The position numbers were made by a program, and so were the translations under genes. Shown one piece after another: positions 9,998-20,495 of a stretch of DNA of 64,000 bases; positions within the stretch are counted from its first letter, which is position 1, and each line of letters opens with the position of its first letter. The notes beneath the pieces were generated by a model, which did not search any database, had not been told where the DNA came from, and worked only from the letters and a program-made list of their open reading frames with translations. The DNA is from Pseudomonas fragi. GTDB taxonomy: Bacteria; Pseudomonadota; Gammaproteobacteria; Pseudomonadales; Pseudomonadaceae. Location: assembly GCF_002269505.1 (NCBI RefSeq), contig NZ_NQKQ01000001.1, forward strand, positions 62,001 to 126,000. Reading direction: 5' to 3'.

Positions 9998-11011
9998 ATG
10001 TCGGCGGTACGCATCGGCCCATATACATTGAACAACGGTTTGATTCTCGCCCCCATGGCGGGAGTCACCGACCAGCCCTTTCGTCAGCTTTGTCGACGGA
10101 TGGGCGCAGGCCTGGTTGTCTCGGAAATGGTCACCAGTGACATGAGTCTCTGGAACAGCCGCAAATCGCGCCTGCGCATGATTCACGACGGTGATCCCGA
10201 GCCACGCTCGGTACAGATCGCCGGAGGCGATGCGCAAATGCTGGCAGACGCCGCCAGGGCCAATGTGGAACTGGGCGCACAGATTATTGATATCAACATG
10301 GGGTGCCCGGCAAAGAAGGTCTGCAACAAGGCCGCCGGCTCCGCATTGCTGAAAGACGAAGCACTGGTAAACGAGATCCTGCAGGCCGTCGTGGCTGCGG
10401 TTGATGTACCGGTTACCCTGAAGATCCGCACCGGCTGGGACCGGGACAACAAGAACGGCATCACGGTGGCAAAGATCGCCGAACAAGCCGGGATTACCGC
10501 TCTGGCGGTGCACGGCAGAACCCGTGCCGATCTGTACACCGGTGAAGCCGAGTACGACACCATTGCCGCGATCAAGCAGGCAGTGTCGATACCGGTGTTT
10601 GCCAACGGCGATATTGATTCACCCCACAAGGCCCTGCACGTGCTGAACGCGACCGGGGCCGACGGGCTGTTGATTGGCAGGGCGGCCCAGGGGCGGCCCT
10701 GGATTTTCCGCGAGGTCGATCACTTTCTGCGTACCGGGCAACTGTTGCCGGCACCGGAGATGGTCGAAGTGGAACGTATTCTGCTAGAGCATCTGGCTGC
10801 ATTGCATACCTTCTATGGGGAGGTACTGGGCGTACGCATTGCCCGCAAGCATGTCGGGTGGTATCTGGCAACCTTGCCGGGCGCCAAGGAGTTTCGCGCC
10901 CACTTCAATCGTTTAGAAGATACGGAAGCACAATGCGCCAACGTTCAGGCGTTTTTCGCCGAACGACACAAGAGCCTGGTGACAGGGGACGAAGGATGGG
11001 TGGCCGCATGA
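9998..11011 (+). CDS. dusB: tRNA-dihydrouridine synthase B
   Basis: DusB reduces a uridine to dihydrouridine in tRNA, using FMN and NADPH. The 337-residue protein begins with the FMN-barrel signature [16 protein letters not shown] and contains [11 protein letters not shown] with the catalytic cysteine. It also has the conserved LKIRTGW and VHGRTR segments and a [15 protein letters not shown] loop. It overlaps fis by four bases (ATGA), the conserved dusB-fis arrangement of gamma-proteobacteria. Confidence 0.96.
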   Translation: MSAVRIGPYTLNNGLILAPMAGVTDQPFRQLCRRMGAGLVVSEMVTSDMSLWNSRKSRLRMIHDGDPEPRSVQIAGGDAQMLADAARANVELGAQIIDINMGCPAKKVCNKAAGSALLKDEALVNEILQAVVAAVDVPVTLKIRTGWDRDNKNGITVAKIAEQAGITALAVHGRTRADLYTGEAEYDTIAAIKQAVSIPVFANGDIDSPHKALHVLNATGADGLLIGRAAQGRPWIFREVDHFLRTGQLLPAPEMVEVERILLEHLAALHTFYGEVLGVRIARKHVGWYLATLPGAKEFRAHFNRLEDTEAQCANVQAFFAERHKSLVTGDEGWVAA

Positions 11012-11328
11012 CGATGATGACCGAGACATTAGTGAGTGGAACAACGCCCGTGAGCGACAACGTCAACTTGAAACAGCACCTCAATACACCGAGCGAAGAA
11101 GGTCAGACCCTTCGCGGGAGTGTCGAAAAGGCGCTGCACAATTATTTCGCCCACCTGGAGGGCGCTGAAGTCACGGACGTCTACAACCTGGTACTTTCCG
11201 AAGTCGAGGCTCCCCTTCTCGAGTGCGTCATGAACTACGTCAAGGGCAACCAGACCAAGGCCTCCGAGCTGCTGGGCCTCAATCGCGGCACCTTGCGCAA
11301 AAAGCTCAAACAGTACGATCTGCTGTAA
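11008..11328 (+). CDS. fis: Nucleoid-associated DNA-bending protein Fis
   Basis: Fis binds and bends DNA and regulates stable RNA genes, recombination and many promoters. The ATG at 11008 overlaps the dusB stop and gives 106 residues, one fewer than P. aeruginosa Fis. Starts at 11014 or 11017 would trim two or three residues. The C-terminal helix-turn-helix (about 76-106, containing [20 protein letters not shown]) is essentially the family consensus. Translation is probably coupled to dusB. A strong terminator follows. Confidence 0.97.
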   Translation: MTMMTETLVSGTTPVSDNVNLKQHLNTPSEEGQTLRGSVEKALHNYFAHLEGAEVTDVYNLVLSEVEAPLLECVMNYVKGNQTKASELLGLNRGTLRKKLKQYDLL

Positions 11329-11345
11329 GCATTCAATCAAACCTG

Positions 11346-11378
11346 AAAGGCGTCCTGATAAAACAGGCCGCCTTTTTT
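11346..11378 (+). terminator. Rho-independent terminator after fis
   Basis: AAAGGCGTCCTG pairs with CAGGCCGCCTTT with a single mismatch around an ATAAAA loop, and six T residues follow directly. It separates dusB-fis from purH. Confidence 0.9.
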
Positions 11379-11409
11379 GCTGACTCCTTTGCTTTTGATG
11401 GAAATCGAG

Positions 11410-13017
11410 ATGACCGATCAGACTACCCGCCTGCCGATCCGCCGCGCTCTAATCAGCGTTTCCGACAAAACCGGAATCCTTGATTTCGCCCGTGAACTGG
11501 AAGCCCTCGGCGTCGAGATCCTGTCCACTGGCGGTACGTTCAAGCTGCTGCAAGACAACGGCGTAGCCGCTGTTGAAGTCGCGGACTACACCGGCTTTGC
11601 AGAAATGATGGACGGTCGGGTGAAAACCCTGCACCCGAAAATCCACGGTGGCATCCTGGGCCGTCGCGGCATTGACGATGACATCATGAGCGAGCACGGC
11701 ATCAAGCCGATCGACCTGGTCGCGGTTAACCTCTACCCGTTCGAAGCCACCATCTCCAAGCCAGGTTGCGACCTGCCGACCGCCATCGAGAACATCGATA
11801 TCGGCGGCCCGACCATGGTTCGTTCGGCTGCGAAAAACCACAAAGACGTGGCCATCGTGGTCAATGCCAGCGATTACGCCAATGTCCTGGAAAACCTCAA
11901 GGCCGGTGGCCTGACCTACGCACAGCGTTTCGACCTGATGCTCAAGGCTTTCGAGCACACTGCTGCCTACGACGGCATGATCGCCAACTACCTGGGCACT
12001 GTGAACCAGGCCGCTGAAACACTGAGCACCGAAGACCGCGGCCTGTTCCCGCGCACCTTCAACAGCCAGTTCATCAAGGCCCAGGAAATGCGCTACGGCG
12101 AGAACCCGCACCAGAAAGCGGCGTTCTATGTTGAAGCCAAGCCGACCGAAGTCAGCATCGCGACGGCAACCCAGCTGCAAGGCAAGGAACTGTCGTTCAA
12201 CAACGTGGCCGACACTGACGCTGCGCTGGAATGTGTGAAAAGCTTCGTCAAGCCTGCCTGCGTCATCGTCAAGCACGCCAACCCGTGCGGCGTGGCTGTA
12301 AGCCCGGACGCCGAAGGCGGCATTCGCCAGGCCTACGAGCTGGCTTACGCCACCGATACCGAATCGGCTTTCGGCGGCATCATCGCCTTCAACCGTGAAC
12401 TGGACGCCGAAACGGCCAAGGCCATTGTCGAGCGCCAGTTCGTTGAAGTGATCATCGCCCCGTCCGTGAGCGAGGAAGCCCGTGCCATCGTCGCGGCCAA
12501 AGCCAACGTGCGCCTGCTGGCCTGCGGCCAGTGGAGCGAAGATCGCGCCCCGGCCTGGGACTTCAAACGCGTTAACGGCGGTTTGCTGGTACAAAGCCGT
12601 GACATCGAAATGATCGGCAGCGAAGACCTGAAAGTCGTGACCAAGCGCGCGCCGACCGAGCAAGAGATCAACGACCTGATCTTTGCCTGGAAAGTGGCCA
12701 AGTACGTCAAGTCCAACGCCATTGTCTACGCCAAGGGCCGTCAGACCATCGGTGTCGGCGCAGGCCAGATGAGCCGCGTAAACTCGGCCCGTATTGCCGC
12801 GATCAAGGCTGAGCACGCAGGTCTGCAAGTACAGGGCGCCGTGATGGCATCGGACGCATTCTTCCCGTTCCGTGACGGCATCGACAACGCGGCCAAGGCC
12901 GGTATCACTGCCGTGATCCAGCCGGGCGGCTCGATGCGCGACAACGAAGTGATTGCTGCCGCTGACGAAGCCGGCATTGCCATGGTGTTCACCGGCATGC
13001 GCCACTTCCGTCACTAA
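11410..13017 (+). CDS. purH: Bifunctional AICAR transformylase / IMP cyclohydrolase
   Basis: PurH carries out the last two steps of IMP synthesis. The ATG at 11410 gives 535 residues, equal to the Pseudomonas family length. An earlier ATG at 11398 lies inside the likely ribosome site. The N-terminal MGS-like cyclohydrolase domain (about 1-200) opens with [16 protein letters not shown] and has the phosphate loop STGGT. The transformylase domain contains the catalytic KHANPCG motif, and GAGQMSRV near the C-terminus. It is followed by a REP pair and then purD. Confidence 0.97.
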   Translation: MTDQTTRLPIRRALISVSDKTGILDFARELEALGVEILSTGGTFKLLQDNGVAAVEVADYTGFAEMMDGRVKTLHPKIHGGILGRRGIDDDIMSEHGIKPIDLVAVNLYPFEATISKPGCDLPTAIENIDIGGPTMVRSAAKNHKDVAIVVNASDYANVLENLKAGGLTYAQRFDLMLKAFEHTAAYDGMIANYLGTVNQAAETLSTEDRGLFPRTFNSQFIKAQEMRYGENPHQKAAFYVEAKPTEVSIATATQLQGKELSFNNVADTDAALECVKSFVKPACVIVKHANPCGVAVSPDAEGGIRQAYELAYATDTESAFGGIIAFNRELDAETAKAIVERQFVEVIIAPSVSEEARAIVAAKANVRLLACGQWSEDRAPAWDFKRVNGGLLVQSRDIEMIGSEDLKVVTKRAPTEQEINDLIFAWKVAKYVKSNAIVYAKGRQTIGVGAGQMSRVNSARIAAIKAEHAGLQVQGAVMASDAFFPFRDGIDNAAKAGITAVIQPGGSMRDNEVIAAADEAGIAMVFTGMRHFRH

Positions 13018-13029
13018 TCACTTTTGAGC

Positions 13030-13151
13030 GCACCGCAACCCTGTAGTCGCTGCCGAAGGCTGCGATGGGATTTGCAGGGAGCCTGAGATAACGGGTTGCT
13101 TCGCAACCCTTCGCAGCCTTCGGCAGCGACTACAGGCTCAGATTGCGGTGC
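13030..13151. repeat. REP pair (REPIN-like) between purH and purD
   Basis: Two inverted REP copies with core TGTAGTCGCTGCCGAAGGC lie at 13040-13065 and 13111-13136. The inner GGGTTGC-TTCG-like hairpin (13093-13109) and flanking GCACCGCAA/TTGCGGTGC arms extend the inverted symmetry to the full interval. It can fold into a long hairpin in the purH-purD transcript. Confidence 0.9.
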
Positions 13152-13185
13152 TCACCAGAATTCAGCGTCATCCGAGGTTTTTGAA

Positions 13186-14484
13186 ATGAATGTTTTGATC
13201 ATTGGCAGCGGTGGCCGCGAACACGCACTGGCCTGGAAAGTAGCTCAGGACCCACGTGTCGCCAAAGTATTCGTTGCCCCGGGCAACGCCGGCACCGCCA
13301 TTGAAGCCAAATGCGAGAACGTCGCCATCGACGTGCTGGCCCTTGAGCAACTGGCAGATTTTGCCGAGAAGAATGTTTCCCTGACCATCGTGGGCCCGGA
13401 AGTACCCCTGGTTGCCGGCGTGGTTGACCTGTTCCGCTCCCGTGGCCTGGACTGCTTCGGCCCTACCGCTGGCGCTGCCCAGCTGGAAGGCTCCAAGGCG
13501 TTCACCAAGGACTTCCTGGCGCGTCACAAGATCCCGACCGCCGACTACCAGAACTTCACCGAAATCGAACCGGCCCTGGCTTACCTGCAGAAAGTCGGCG
13601 CGCCGATCGTGATCAAGGCCGACGGCCTGGCCGCAGGTAAAGGCGTGATCGTCGCCATGACCCTGACCGAAGCCGAAGACGCCGTACGCGACATGCTCGC
13701 AGGCAACGCCTTTGGCGAAGCCGGTTCGCGCGTGGTGATCGAAGAGTTCCTCGACGGCGAAGAAGCCAGCTTCATCGTCATGGTCGACGGCAAGAACGTG
13801 CTGCCGATGGCCACCAGCCAGGACCACAAACGCGTCGGCGACGGCGATAGCGGCCCTAACACCGGCGGCATGGGCGCTTACTCCCCTGCCCCGGTGGTCA
13901 CCGCTGACGTTCACCAGCGCGTGATGGACCTGGTGATCTGGCCAACCGTGCGCGGCATGGCTGAAGAAGGCAATGTCTACACCGGCTTCCTGTACGCAGG
14001 GCTGATGATCGACAAGGCCGGCAACCCGAAAGTGATCGAGTTCAACTGCCGCTTCGGTGACCCGGAAACCCAACCGGTGATGCTGCGTCTGCAATCGAGC
14101 CTGGTGCTGCTGGTTGAGGCTGCTCTGGCTCAAGCACTGGACAAGGTTGAAGCGCAATGGGATCCGCGCCCAAGCCTGGGCATCGTGCTGGCCGCCGGTG
14201 GCTACCCTGGCGATTACGCCAAGGGCGCCGTGATCCACGGTCTGGATGCTGCCGCCAAGCTGGAAGGTAAAGTTTTCCATGCCGGTACTGCACTCAACGC
14301 CGCCGGCGAAGTCGTAACATCGGGTGGCCGCGTACTGTGTGCCACTGCTATGGGCGACACCGTTGAAGCGGCACAGCAAAAGGCTTACGAACTGGCCAAG
14401 GCCATCGAGTGGGACGGCTGCTTCTATCGTAACGACATTGGCTACCGCGCCATTGCACGCGAACGCGGTGACAGCCAGGAATAA
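13186..14484 (+). CDS. purD: Phosphoribosylamine-glycine ligase (GAR synthetase)
   Basis: PurD joins glycine to phosphoribosylamine with ATP, step two of purine synthesis. The ATG at 13186 starts the conserved MNVLIIGSGGREHALAWK, and the 432-residue length fits the family. ATP-grasp features include KADGLAAGKGVIVA (about 145-158), the HKRVGDGDSGPNTGGMGAYSP loop split by phosphate contacts, and EFNCRFGDPETQ for metal binding. purH-purD-retS is the same order as PA4854-PA4856. Confidence 0.97.
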   Translation: MNVLIIGSGGREHALAWKVAQDPRVAKVFVAPGNAGTAIEAKCENVAIDVLALEQLADFAEKNVSLTIVGPEVPLVAGVVDLFRSRGLDCFGPTAGAAQLEGSKAFTKDFLARHKIPTADYQNFTEIEPALAYLQKVGAPIVIKADGLAAGKGVIVAMTLTEAEDAVRDMLAGNAFGEAGSRVVIEEFLDGEEASFIVMVDGKNVLPMATSQDHKRVGDGDSGPNTGGMGAYSPAPVVTADVHQRVMDLVIWPTVRGMAEEGNVYTGFLYAGLMIDKAGNPKVIEFNCRFGDPETQPVMLRLQSSLVLLVEAALAQALDKVEAQWDPRPSLGIVLAAGGYPGDYAKGAVIHGLDAAAKLEGKVFHAGTALNAAGEVVTSGGRVLCATAMGDTVEAAQQKAYELAKAIEWDGCFYRNDIGYRAIARERGDSQE

Positions 14485-14499
14485 GTAATCCACATGGAT

Positions 14500-14524
14500 A
14501 GGCTGGGGCCTTCGGCCCTTGCCT
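14500..14524 (+). terminator. Weak hairpin terminator candidate after purD
   Basis: AGGC...GGGCC pairs with GGCCC...GCCT around TTCG, 15 bases after the purD stop. There is no T tract, so termination is uncertain. Confidence 0.35.
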
Positions 14525-14583
14525 AACTATTCCAGGCCCGCGCATAGTTAACATCAGGCTTCACTTTACGAAGGGATTTCGCC

Positions 14584-17364
14584 GTGCGCTGGCTCAGGAT
14601 CGCCATAGCTTTTACCGCCGCCCTACTGGCCACTGTGCTTGGCATGATGCCTGCGCAAGCCGCTACAGCGACCAGTTGGTCTGTCCTGTCAGACCCGCAG
14701 GCCAGCCTGCAACTGAGCGATGTCCGCTCCCCTCGCCTGTCCAGCCAGTTCAGCCCTGTCGACCTTGACCGCATAGGTGCCGCTGAACCCGGCGAAGCCT
14801 TGTGGCTGCGCGTACACCTGCAACCCGACAAGCACGAGCAGATCCTGCGGCTGTTTGCCCCGGACCTGGCGCGCCTGGACATGTATGTGTTCGATGATCA
14901 AAAACTGATCAGTGAGATGAACACCGGTTCAGCATTACCCACCAACAGCAAACCGGTACCCAGCAGTGACTACCTGCTGCCCCTGCCGCAAAGCGCCAAA
15001 CCGCTGGATGTATACCTGCGCATGGTCTCTTACCACCAATTGCGCCCCCATATTACCCTCGACACTGCCGTGATGCTGGCCGCCAGCCAGAGCAAGCCCC
15101 TGCTTTATGGCCTGTTGCTGGGCTGCATGACGATGCTGTTGCTGCACAACCTTGTGCGCTTTGCCTTCAGCCGCTCGCCCAGCAGCCTGTGGCTGGCGAT
15201 CTGCGAAGCACTGCTAATGGCCAGTTCAGTGTTGTTCCTGAACCTGCTCGACCCCTGGCTGGGGCAATGGCACAGCCTGCAAACCCCGGGGGCGTACCTG
15301 ACACTGTTACTGACCGCGCCGTGCGGGCTGATGTTCACCTATAGCTTTTTCGCGAGTCGCGGCGCCCATCGACTGCTCAAACTGCTGCTGCTGGATATTC
15401 TCATTATCGGCCTCGGTGGCCTGTTGCTGCTGTTTATCGACAACCTGCCGCTGAACCTCATTACCTATGCCCTGGTCGGGCTGGCAAGTGTCAGCATTCT
15501 GGCCGTATCGGTTTACCACTGGCAAAAGGGCTACAAACCGGCGCGCATGTTTGCCATAGCGATGGTGATTTTCAATATCGGCACCCTGGTGATTCTCCCG
15601 GCGCTGCTGGGCCTGACCCTGATCGCACCGCAGGAGCTGGTGGTGGCGCTGATGTGCGTGGTTTGCTTCAGCGGCTTGCTGATGAGCTTCGCCCTGAGCG
15701 AGCGCAACCGCAGCATCACCCAGGCCCAGTTCAGCATCAGCCGCGAATTGGCGGCCAGCACTGCCGAGGTCAATGCCAAGGCCGAGTTCCTGTCCAGGAT
15801 CAGCCATGAAATCCGCACCCCCATGAACGGCGTGCTGGGCATGACCGAGCTGCTGCTGGGCACACCACTGTCGGTCAAGCAGCGCGACTACGTGCAGACC
15901 ATCCACAGCGCCGGCAATGAACTGCTGACCCTGATCAACGAAATTCTCGACATTTCCAAGCTCGAATCGGGGCAGATCGAGCTTGATGACGTGCAGTTCG
16001 ATCTCAATGCCCTGATCGAAGACTGCCTGAGTATTTTCCGCACCAAGGCCGAACAGCAGAACGTCGAGCTCATCAGCTTTATCCAGCCGCAAGTACCCCG
16101 GGTGATCAGCGGCGACCCGACCCGCCTGCGTCAGACCTTGCTGAGCCTGCTCGAAAGCTCCCTGAAAAAGACCGATGAGGGGGAGATCCTGATCGTCGTT
16201 GCCCTTGAGGAGCGCAGTGGCCCGCCACGCTTGCGCATTGCCATCCAGGACTCCGGCCAGCCGATGGATGAGCAGGAGCGTGACGCCCTGTTGCACGCCG
16301 AATTGCACAGCAAGAACTTCCTTGCCGCAACCCGCCTTGGTGGCCACCTGGGGCTGGTGATCGCCCGCCAGCTGATCATCCTGATGGGCGGCGAATTCGG
16401 CATAAAGCCCGGGCAGACCACCGGCAGCAACCTGTGGCTGACCCTGCCCCTGGACCCGCAGCACCTGGAGCATCCCACCTCGGACCTGGACAGCCCGCTC
16501 AAAGGCGCGCGGGTACTGGTGGTCGACGACAACGACACCTGCCGCAAAGTGCTGGTGCAGCAGTGCTCGGCCTGGGGGTTGAATGTCAGCGCCGCCGCCT
16601 CGGGCAAGGAAGCCCTGGCCTTGCTGCGCACCAAGGCGCACTTGCGTGACTACTTTGACATCGTCCTGCTGGACCAGAACATGCCCGGCATGACCGGCAT
16701 GCAACTGGCCGCCAAGATCAAGGAAGACCCGAGCCTCAACCATGACATTCTGCTGATCATGCTCACCGGCATCAGCAATGCACCGAGCAAGATCATTGCG
16801 CGCAACTGCGGGATCAAGCGGATCCTCGCCAAGCCAGTGGCCGGTTACACCCTCAAAACCACCCTGGCCGACGAATTGACCCAGCGCAACAAAGGCCATG
16901 CCGCCGCACAAACCTCGGCTAATGGCCCCGCCGCCGTGCCGGTCTCAGTGCCCGGCGACTTCCGCATTCTGGTGGCTGAAGACAATAACATTTCGACCAA
17001 GGTTATCCGCGGCATGCTGGGCAAGCTCAACCTGCACCCGGACACTGCGTGCAATGGTGCCGAAGCGCTCAAGGCGATGAAGGCCCAACGCTATGACCTG
17101 GTGCTGATGGACTGTGAGATGCCGGTACTCGACGGATTTTCCGCCACCGAGCAATTGCGTGCCTGGGAAGTCAGCCACCAGCGGGTGCGCACTCCGGTTG
17201 TCGCCCTGACTGCCCACATTCTTACCGAACACAAAGAACGCGCCCGGCAGGCCGGTATGGACGGGCACATGTCCAAACCCGTGGAACTGTCGCAATTGCG
17301 TGAACTGGTAGAGTTTTGGGTCGAACAACGTGAGTTGCGTCAATCCCGCACGCAACTGTCCTAA
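14584..17364 (+). CDS. retS: Hybrid sensor histidine kinase RetS
   Basis: RetS blocks the GacS/GacA pathway and so sets the switch between acute and biofilm lifestyles. The GTG start gives 926 residues. The order is a signal peptide, a periplasmic 7TMR-DISMED2-type sensor (about 30-170), seven membrane helices (about 175-375), a HisKA domain with His408 (RISHEIRTPMNG), a HATPase domain, and two receiver domains with phosphoacceptors Asp697 (LLDQNMPG) and Asp843 (LMDCEMPV). The spacing of these three residues matches H424, D713 and D858 of P. aeruginosa RetS within one residue. The position after purD also matches PA4856. This is a strong assignment. Confidence 0.92.
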   Translation: MRWLRIAIAFTAALLATVLGMMPAQAATATSWSVLSDPQASLQLSDVRSPRLSSQFSPVDLDRIGAAEPGEALWLRVHLQPDKHEQILRLFAPDLARLDMYVFDDQKLISEMNTGSALPTNSKPVPSSDYLLPLPQSAKPLDVYLRMVSYHQLRPHITLDTAVMLAASQSKPLLYGLLLGCMTMLLLHNLVRFAFSRSPSSLWLAICEALLMASSVLFLNLLDPWLGQWHSLQTPGAYLTLLLTAPCGLMFTYSFFASRGAHRLLKLLLLDILIIGLGGLLLLFIDNLPLNLITYALVGLASVSILAVSVYHWQKGYKPARMFAIAMVIFNIGTLVILPALLGLTLIAPQELVVALMCVVCFSGLLMSFALSERNRSITQAQFSISRELAASTAEVNAKAEFLSRISHEIRTPMNGVLGMTELLLGTPLSVKQRDYVQTIHSAGNELLTLINEILDISKLESGQIELDDVQFDLNALIEDCLSIFRTKAEQQNVELISFIQPQVPRVISGDPTRLRQTLLSLLESSLKKTDEGEILIVVALEERSGPPRLRIAIQDSGQPMDEQERDALLHAELHSKNFLAATRLGGHLGLVIARQLIILMGGEFGIKPGQTTGSNLWLTLPLDPQHLEHPTSDLDSPLKGARVLVVDDNDTCRKVLVQQCSAWGLNVSAAASGKEALALLRTKAHLRDYFDIVLLDQNMPGMTGMQLAAKIKEDPSLNHDILLIMLTGISNAPSKIIARNCGIKRILAKPVAGYTLKTTLADELTQRNKGHAAAQTSANGPAAVPVSVPGDFRILVAEDNNISTKVIRGMLGKLNLHPDTACNGAEALKAMKAQRYDLVLMDCEMPVLDGFSATEQLRAWEVSHQRVRTPVVALTAHILTEHKERARQAGMDGHMSKPVELSQLRELVEFWVEQRELRQSRTQLS

Positions 17365-17422
17365 CAGACAGCCTGTCCCCCTGATAGACTTTCGGCGCCC
17401 CCCATCGATGTGAGCTCAGACC

Positions 17423-18019
17423 ATGCTCCATGTGCTGTTCAGTGTGTACTTGAAGATGCTGGTGCTCTACAGCCCGTTTTTCGTGCTGTCGTGCTTTATC
17501 AGCCTGACTCGGGGTTACTCGAACAAGGAACGCCGCCGGCTGGCCTGGAAAGTGGCCCTGGCCACGCTGATCTCCAGCGTGTTGCTGTACCTGTTCGGGC
17601 GCACGATCTTCAGCGTCTTCGGCATCACCGTCGATGCATTCCGCATCGGTGCCGGCAGCGTGCTATTTATCTCGGCACTGGGCATGGCCCAGGGCAAGTC
17701 TGCGGTGCAAACCGACAATGTGCAGCAGGACGTGACTATCGTTCCCTTGACCATCCCGCTCACTGTCGGCCCCGGTACCATCGGTGCGTTGCTGGTCATG
17801 GGCGTCAGCCAGCCCCACTGGGATGACAAGCTGATGGCGATTGTCAGTATTGCCCTGGCCAGCCTGACGGTGGGCGTGGTGCTTTACCTGTCCAACCGCA
17901 TCGAACGGATTCTGGGCGAGCAGGGTTTGCAGATCGTCAGCCGCCTGATGGGCCTGTTTGTCTGCGCCCTTGCAGCGCAGATCATCTTTACCGGGATCAA
18001 AGGGTATATGGTTCCCTGA
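17423..18019 (+). CDS. MarC-family integral membrane protein
   Basis: The 198-residue product has about six membrane helices and the MarC/UPF0056 hallmarks: a small first loop, a central VPLTIPLTVGPGTIGALL segment and a C-terminal GLQIVSRLMGLFVCALAAQI helix. The molecular function of the family is not established, and the old link to multiple antibiotic resistance was withdrawn. It lies 58 bases after retS and faces the cobalamin genes convergently, with a REP pair between. Confidence 0.85.
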   Translation: MLHVLFSVYLKMLVLYSPFFVLSCFISLTRGYSNKERRRLAWKVALATLISSVLLYLFGRTIFSVFGITVDAFRIGAGSVLFISALGMAQGKSAVQTDNVQQDVTIVPLTIPLTVGPGTIGALLVMGVSQPHWDDKLMAIVSIALASLTVGVVLYLSNRIERILGEQGLQIVSRLMGLFVCALAAQIIFTGIKGYMVP

Positions 18020-18033
18020 AAATACACTGGACT

Positions 18034-18094
18034 GTGGGAACGAGCCCGCTCGCGAAGCGGCTGTCTAGCCTTTCGCGAGCAGGCTCGCTCCCAC
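18034..18094. repeat. REP pair between convergent marC-like and cobJ genes
   Basis: GTGGGAACGAGCCCGCTCGCG (from 18034) is inverted at 18072-18094 (TTCGCGAGCAGGCTCGCTCCCAC). It fills the 80-base gap between convergent stops and could act as a two-way transcript end. Confidence 0.85.
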
Positions 18095-18099
18095 GGCGC

Positions 18100-19776
18100 T
18101 CAGGGCTTTTCGCCATACCAGCGCGGCGTGTACACCCACTGCATGCCGTCGGCACGGGCAAAGGTGCACGTCGTCGACGAGCCCACCAGTACCATGGTGC
18201 GCATATCCACCTGCTCCGGGGTCAACTCACCCAGGGTCAGGGTGCGCAAGGTCTGGCCCGGGCGGCCAATGTCACGACCCAGTACTACCGGTGTTTGCGC
18301 CGTGCGATGGCGCCTGACGATATCCAGCGCAACGCCCAGTTGCCACGGCCTTGAGCGGGAAATCGGGTTATAGAACGCCAGCGCCAGATCCGCCTCGCAA
18401 GCCAGGTCCAGGCGCTTTTCAATGATGCTCCACGGCTTGAGGTTGTCCGACAGCGACATCACGCAGAAGTCATGCCCCAGCGGCGCCCCGGCCTGTGCGG
18501 CCGTTGCCAGCGAGGCCGACACACCCGGCAGGATCTCCAGGTCGACGCTGTGCCACTGCGGGTCCACAGATTCATGCAACGCTTCGAGTACGGCGGCGGC
18601 CATGGCAAAAACGCCAGGGTCCCCTGAAGACACCACTACCACCGAGCGACCTTGCGCCGCCAGCTCGAAGGCGTGGCGGGCGCGCTGCATCTCTTCGCGG
18701 TTATCGGTGCAATGCATCACCTGATCGTCGCGGAACGGCCCGGCCATACGTACATAGGTTTCATAACCCAGCACATCATTGGCCCGCGCCAGCTCGGCCT
18801 TGACTGCAGGCACCATCAGCTCGGCAGCACCGGGGCCCAGGCCGATCACGGCCAGACGACCCCGAGGGCGACCGATCAATTGCGGTTGCACTGGCGCAGG
18901 TGCCACCCCCAGCGCCACACCCTTGCTTGGCTCACGCCAGGCTACAGGCAACAACGTTTCATCGCCGTCGACAAACCGCAATGGCACCGCCAGTTCAACG
19001 GCCGTGTCACGCAACGGCGCACTGGCCATCAAGGTATCGGGCGCGACAATGCAAGCCAGGGACTGGCGAGCCAGTCCGGCCTGCTGCAATGCTTCGAGGA
19101 TCGTCTGTGGCGAAACTTCGGCACACACCTGCACCAGTACATTGCGCGGATAAATCAGCAACTCGTCGGCGGCAGGGGCACGCTCGGCGTTGCCCACATG
19201 AATCGCCAGCCGCGCCTGAGCGTTTTCGGGCAACTGCGCCCGCGCCAGCCACGGTGCATCGCCTTCGATACGCACTGATTCGCCGGCCAGCAGATCCGAA
19301 ACAAAGCGCTTGCCCAGCTCCAGATCGCCCAGGGCATAGCCCGCTGGCGGGTTCAGCAGACACGTACCAAAGCGCAGTTCGCCGCTGGTGGTGATCGCCG
19401 GGGCAATCCCCAGGCCAGCCGCAATGACCCGCGCCAGATCATTTACCCCGCCCAGCCCACCCAGCAACGGCACCACCGCGCTGGCGTCTTCGGCCACCGC
19501 CAGCACCGGCGGCTCGGCGCCTTTTTCCAGCAACAATGGCGCCAGCGTGCGGATCACAATACCTGCAGCGCACAGCGCAATAATCGGCGTGTCCTGCTGA
19601 TAAAGCTGACGCAGGGTGTCGCCGAAATCGCTGTAACTGCGATCTGCGCCTTCAACCCGCCCTGTCAGCCCAAGGACCGAGGCGCCGGGCAGCAACTGCT
19701 GGATGCGGCGTGCGGTGTCCAGGCTGCCATTGCCCAGAATGACAATGGCCGGTGCCGGGCGACTCAACCCTGCCAC
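18100..19776 (-). CDS. cobJ: CbiG-like / precorrin-3B C17-methyltransferase fusion (CobJ)
   Basis: The C-terminal part (about 306-550) is a CobJ-type SAM methyltransferase, with [14 protein letters not shown] at its start and [15 protein letters not shown] for SAM binding; it methylates C17 with ring contraction. The N-terminal 300 residues resemble CbiG: an N-domain (about 55-135, including [15 protein letters not shown] and [11 protein letters not shown]), a middle domain, and a weak CobE/CbiG_C-like segment (about 210-270). The GTG start overlaps cobI by 13 bases. It is the last gene of cobG-cobH-cobI-cobJ. I believe this fusion is usual in Pseudomonas, but have not checked. Confidence 0.9.
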   Translation of the reverse strand: MAGLSRPAPAIVILGNGSLDTARRIQQLLPGASVLGLTGRVEGADRSYSDFGDTLRQLYQQDTPIIALCAAGIVIRTLAPLLLEKGAEPPVLAVAEDASAVVPLLGGLGGVNDLARVIAAGLGIAPAITTSGELRFGTCLLNPPAGYALGDLELGKRFVSDLLAGESVRIEGDAPWLARAQLPENAQARLAIHVGNAERAPAADELLIYPRNVLVQVCAEVSPQTILEALQQAGLARQSLACIVAPDTLMASAPLRDTAVELAVPLRFVDGDETLLPVAWREPSKGVALGVAPAPVQPQLIGRPRGRLAVIGLGPGAAELMVPAVKAELARANDVLGYETYVRMAGPFRDDQVMHCTDNREEMQRARHAFELAAQGRSVVVVSSGDPGVFAMAAAVLEALHESVDPQWHSVDLEILPGVSASLATAAQAGAPLGHDFCVMSLSDNLKPWSIIEKRLDLACEADLALAFYNPISRSRPWQLGVALDIVRRHRTAQTPVVLGRDIGRPGQTLRTLTLGELTPEQVDMRTMVLVGSSTTCTFARADGMQWVYTPRWYGEKP

Positions 19777-20495
19777 CGTTCGCCAGGGACGATAATCAGC
19801 GAGAAATACGGCGAAGACATTGGCTCCACTTCATTGAGCGGCACGATCTTCTGATTGCTCATGGTGGCGCGCTCGACATACAACGCCCGCTCGGCCAGCC
19901 CCAGCTCGCCCAGCACTTCGCGCACTTTATGAAAGTTGCGCCCCAGCTTCATGATCACTGCCGCATCGGCAACCGCCAGCCGCGACTTGAGTTCTTCGTG
20001 GGGCAACACACCCGAGAGCACCGACAGGCTCTGGTTGCGATACACCAACGGCACGCCCAATACCGAAGCACCGCCCAGCATCGAGCACACACCTGGTACC
20101 ACTTGCGCTTCAAAACGCTGGGCCAGACGGTCGTGCAGGTACATATAGGAGCCGTAGAAGAACGGATCACCTTCGCAGATCACCGCCACATCGCGACCGG
20201 CGTCCAGATGCACGGCCACTTCGACTGCGGCCTGATCGTAGAAATCGCTGATCACCTGCTCGTAAGACAACGGCTCAGGCAACACCTCGGTGGTCACCGG
20301 GTACACCAGCGGCATCTGGGTTTGCACGTCTTGCAGATGGGCTTCGATAATGCCGAACGCATTGCCCTTCTTGCCCTTGGCCACGAAATACGCCACCACC
20401 GGCGATTCGCGCAGCAGGCGCAGGGCTTTAACCGTAATAAGCTCAGGGTCACCGGGGCCGACGCCCAGACCGATCAAACGTCCTGGTTGCGCCAT
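19764..20495 (-). CDS. cobI: Precorrin-2 C20-methyltransferase
   Basis: CobI adds a methyl group at C20 of precorrin-2 to make precorrin-3A. The 243-residue protein has the tetrapyrrole-methylase start [24 protein letters not shown] ([19 protein letters not shown]) and the SAM loop [14 protein letters not shown]. Its ATG overlaps the cobH stop by one base (TAATG on the coding strand), so the two are translationally coupled. Confidence 0.95.
   Translation of the reverse strand: MAQPGRLIGLGVGPGDPELITVKALRLLRESPVVAYFVAKGKKGNAFGIIEAHLQDVQTQMPLVYPVTTEVLPEPLSYEQVISDFYDQAAVEVAVHLDAGRDVAVICEGDPFFYGSYMYLHDRLAQRFEAQVVPGVCSMLGGASVLGVPLVYRNQSLSVLSGVLPHEELKSRLAVADAAVIMKLGRNFHKVREVLGELGLAERALYVERATMSNQKIVPLNEVEPMSSPYFSLIIVPGERWQG

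Noticed and set aside
11449..13014. A 521-codon open frame antisense to purH, and similar long frames opposite accC and purD.
   Set aside because: They are mirror frames caused by high-GC codon use; the sense strands encode clear full-length enzymes.
13030..13151. Reading the purH-purD repeat pair, and the other paired repeats, as a CRISPR array.
   Set aside because: The copies are inverted pairs, not regularly spaced direct repeats, and no cas gene is present.
15307..16911. A 534-codon frame antisense to retS.
   Set aside because: It is Gln/His-rich with no domain character and lies wholly opposite a well-supported sensor kinase.
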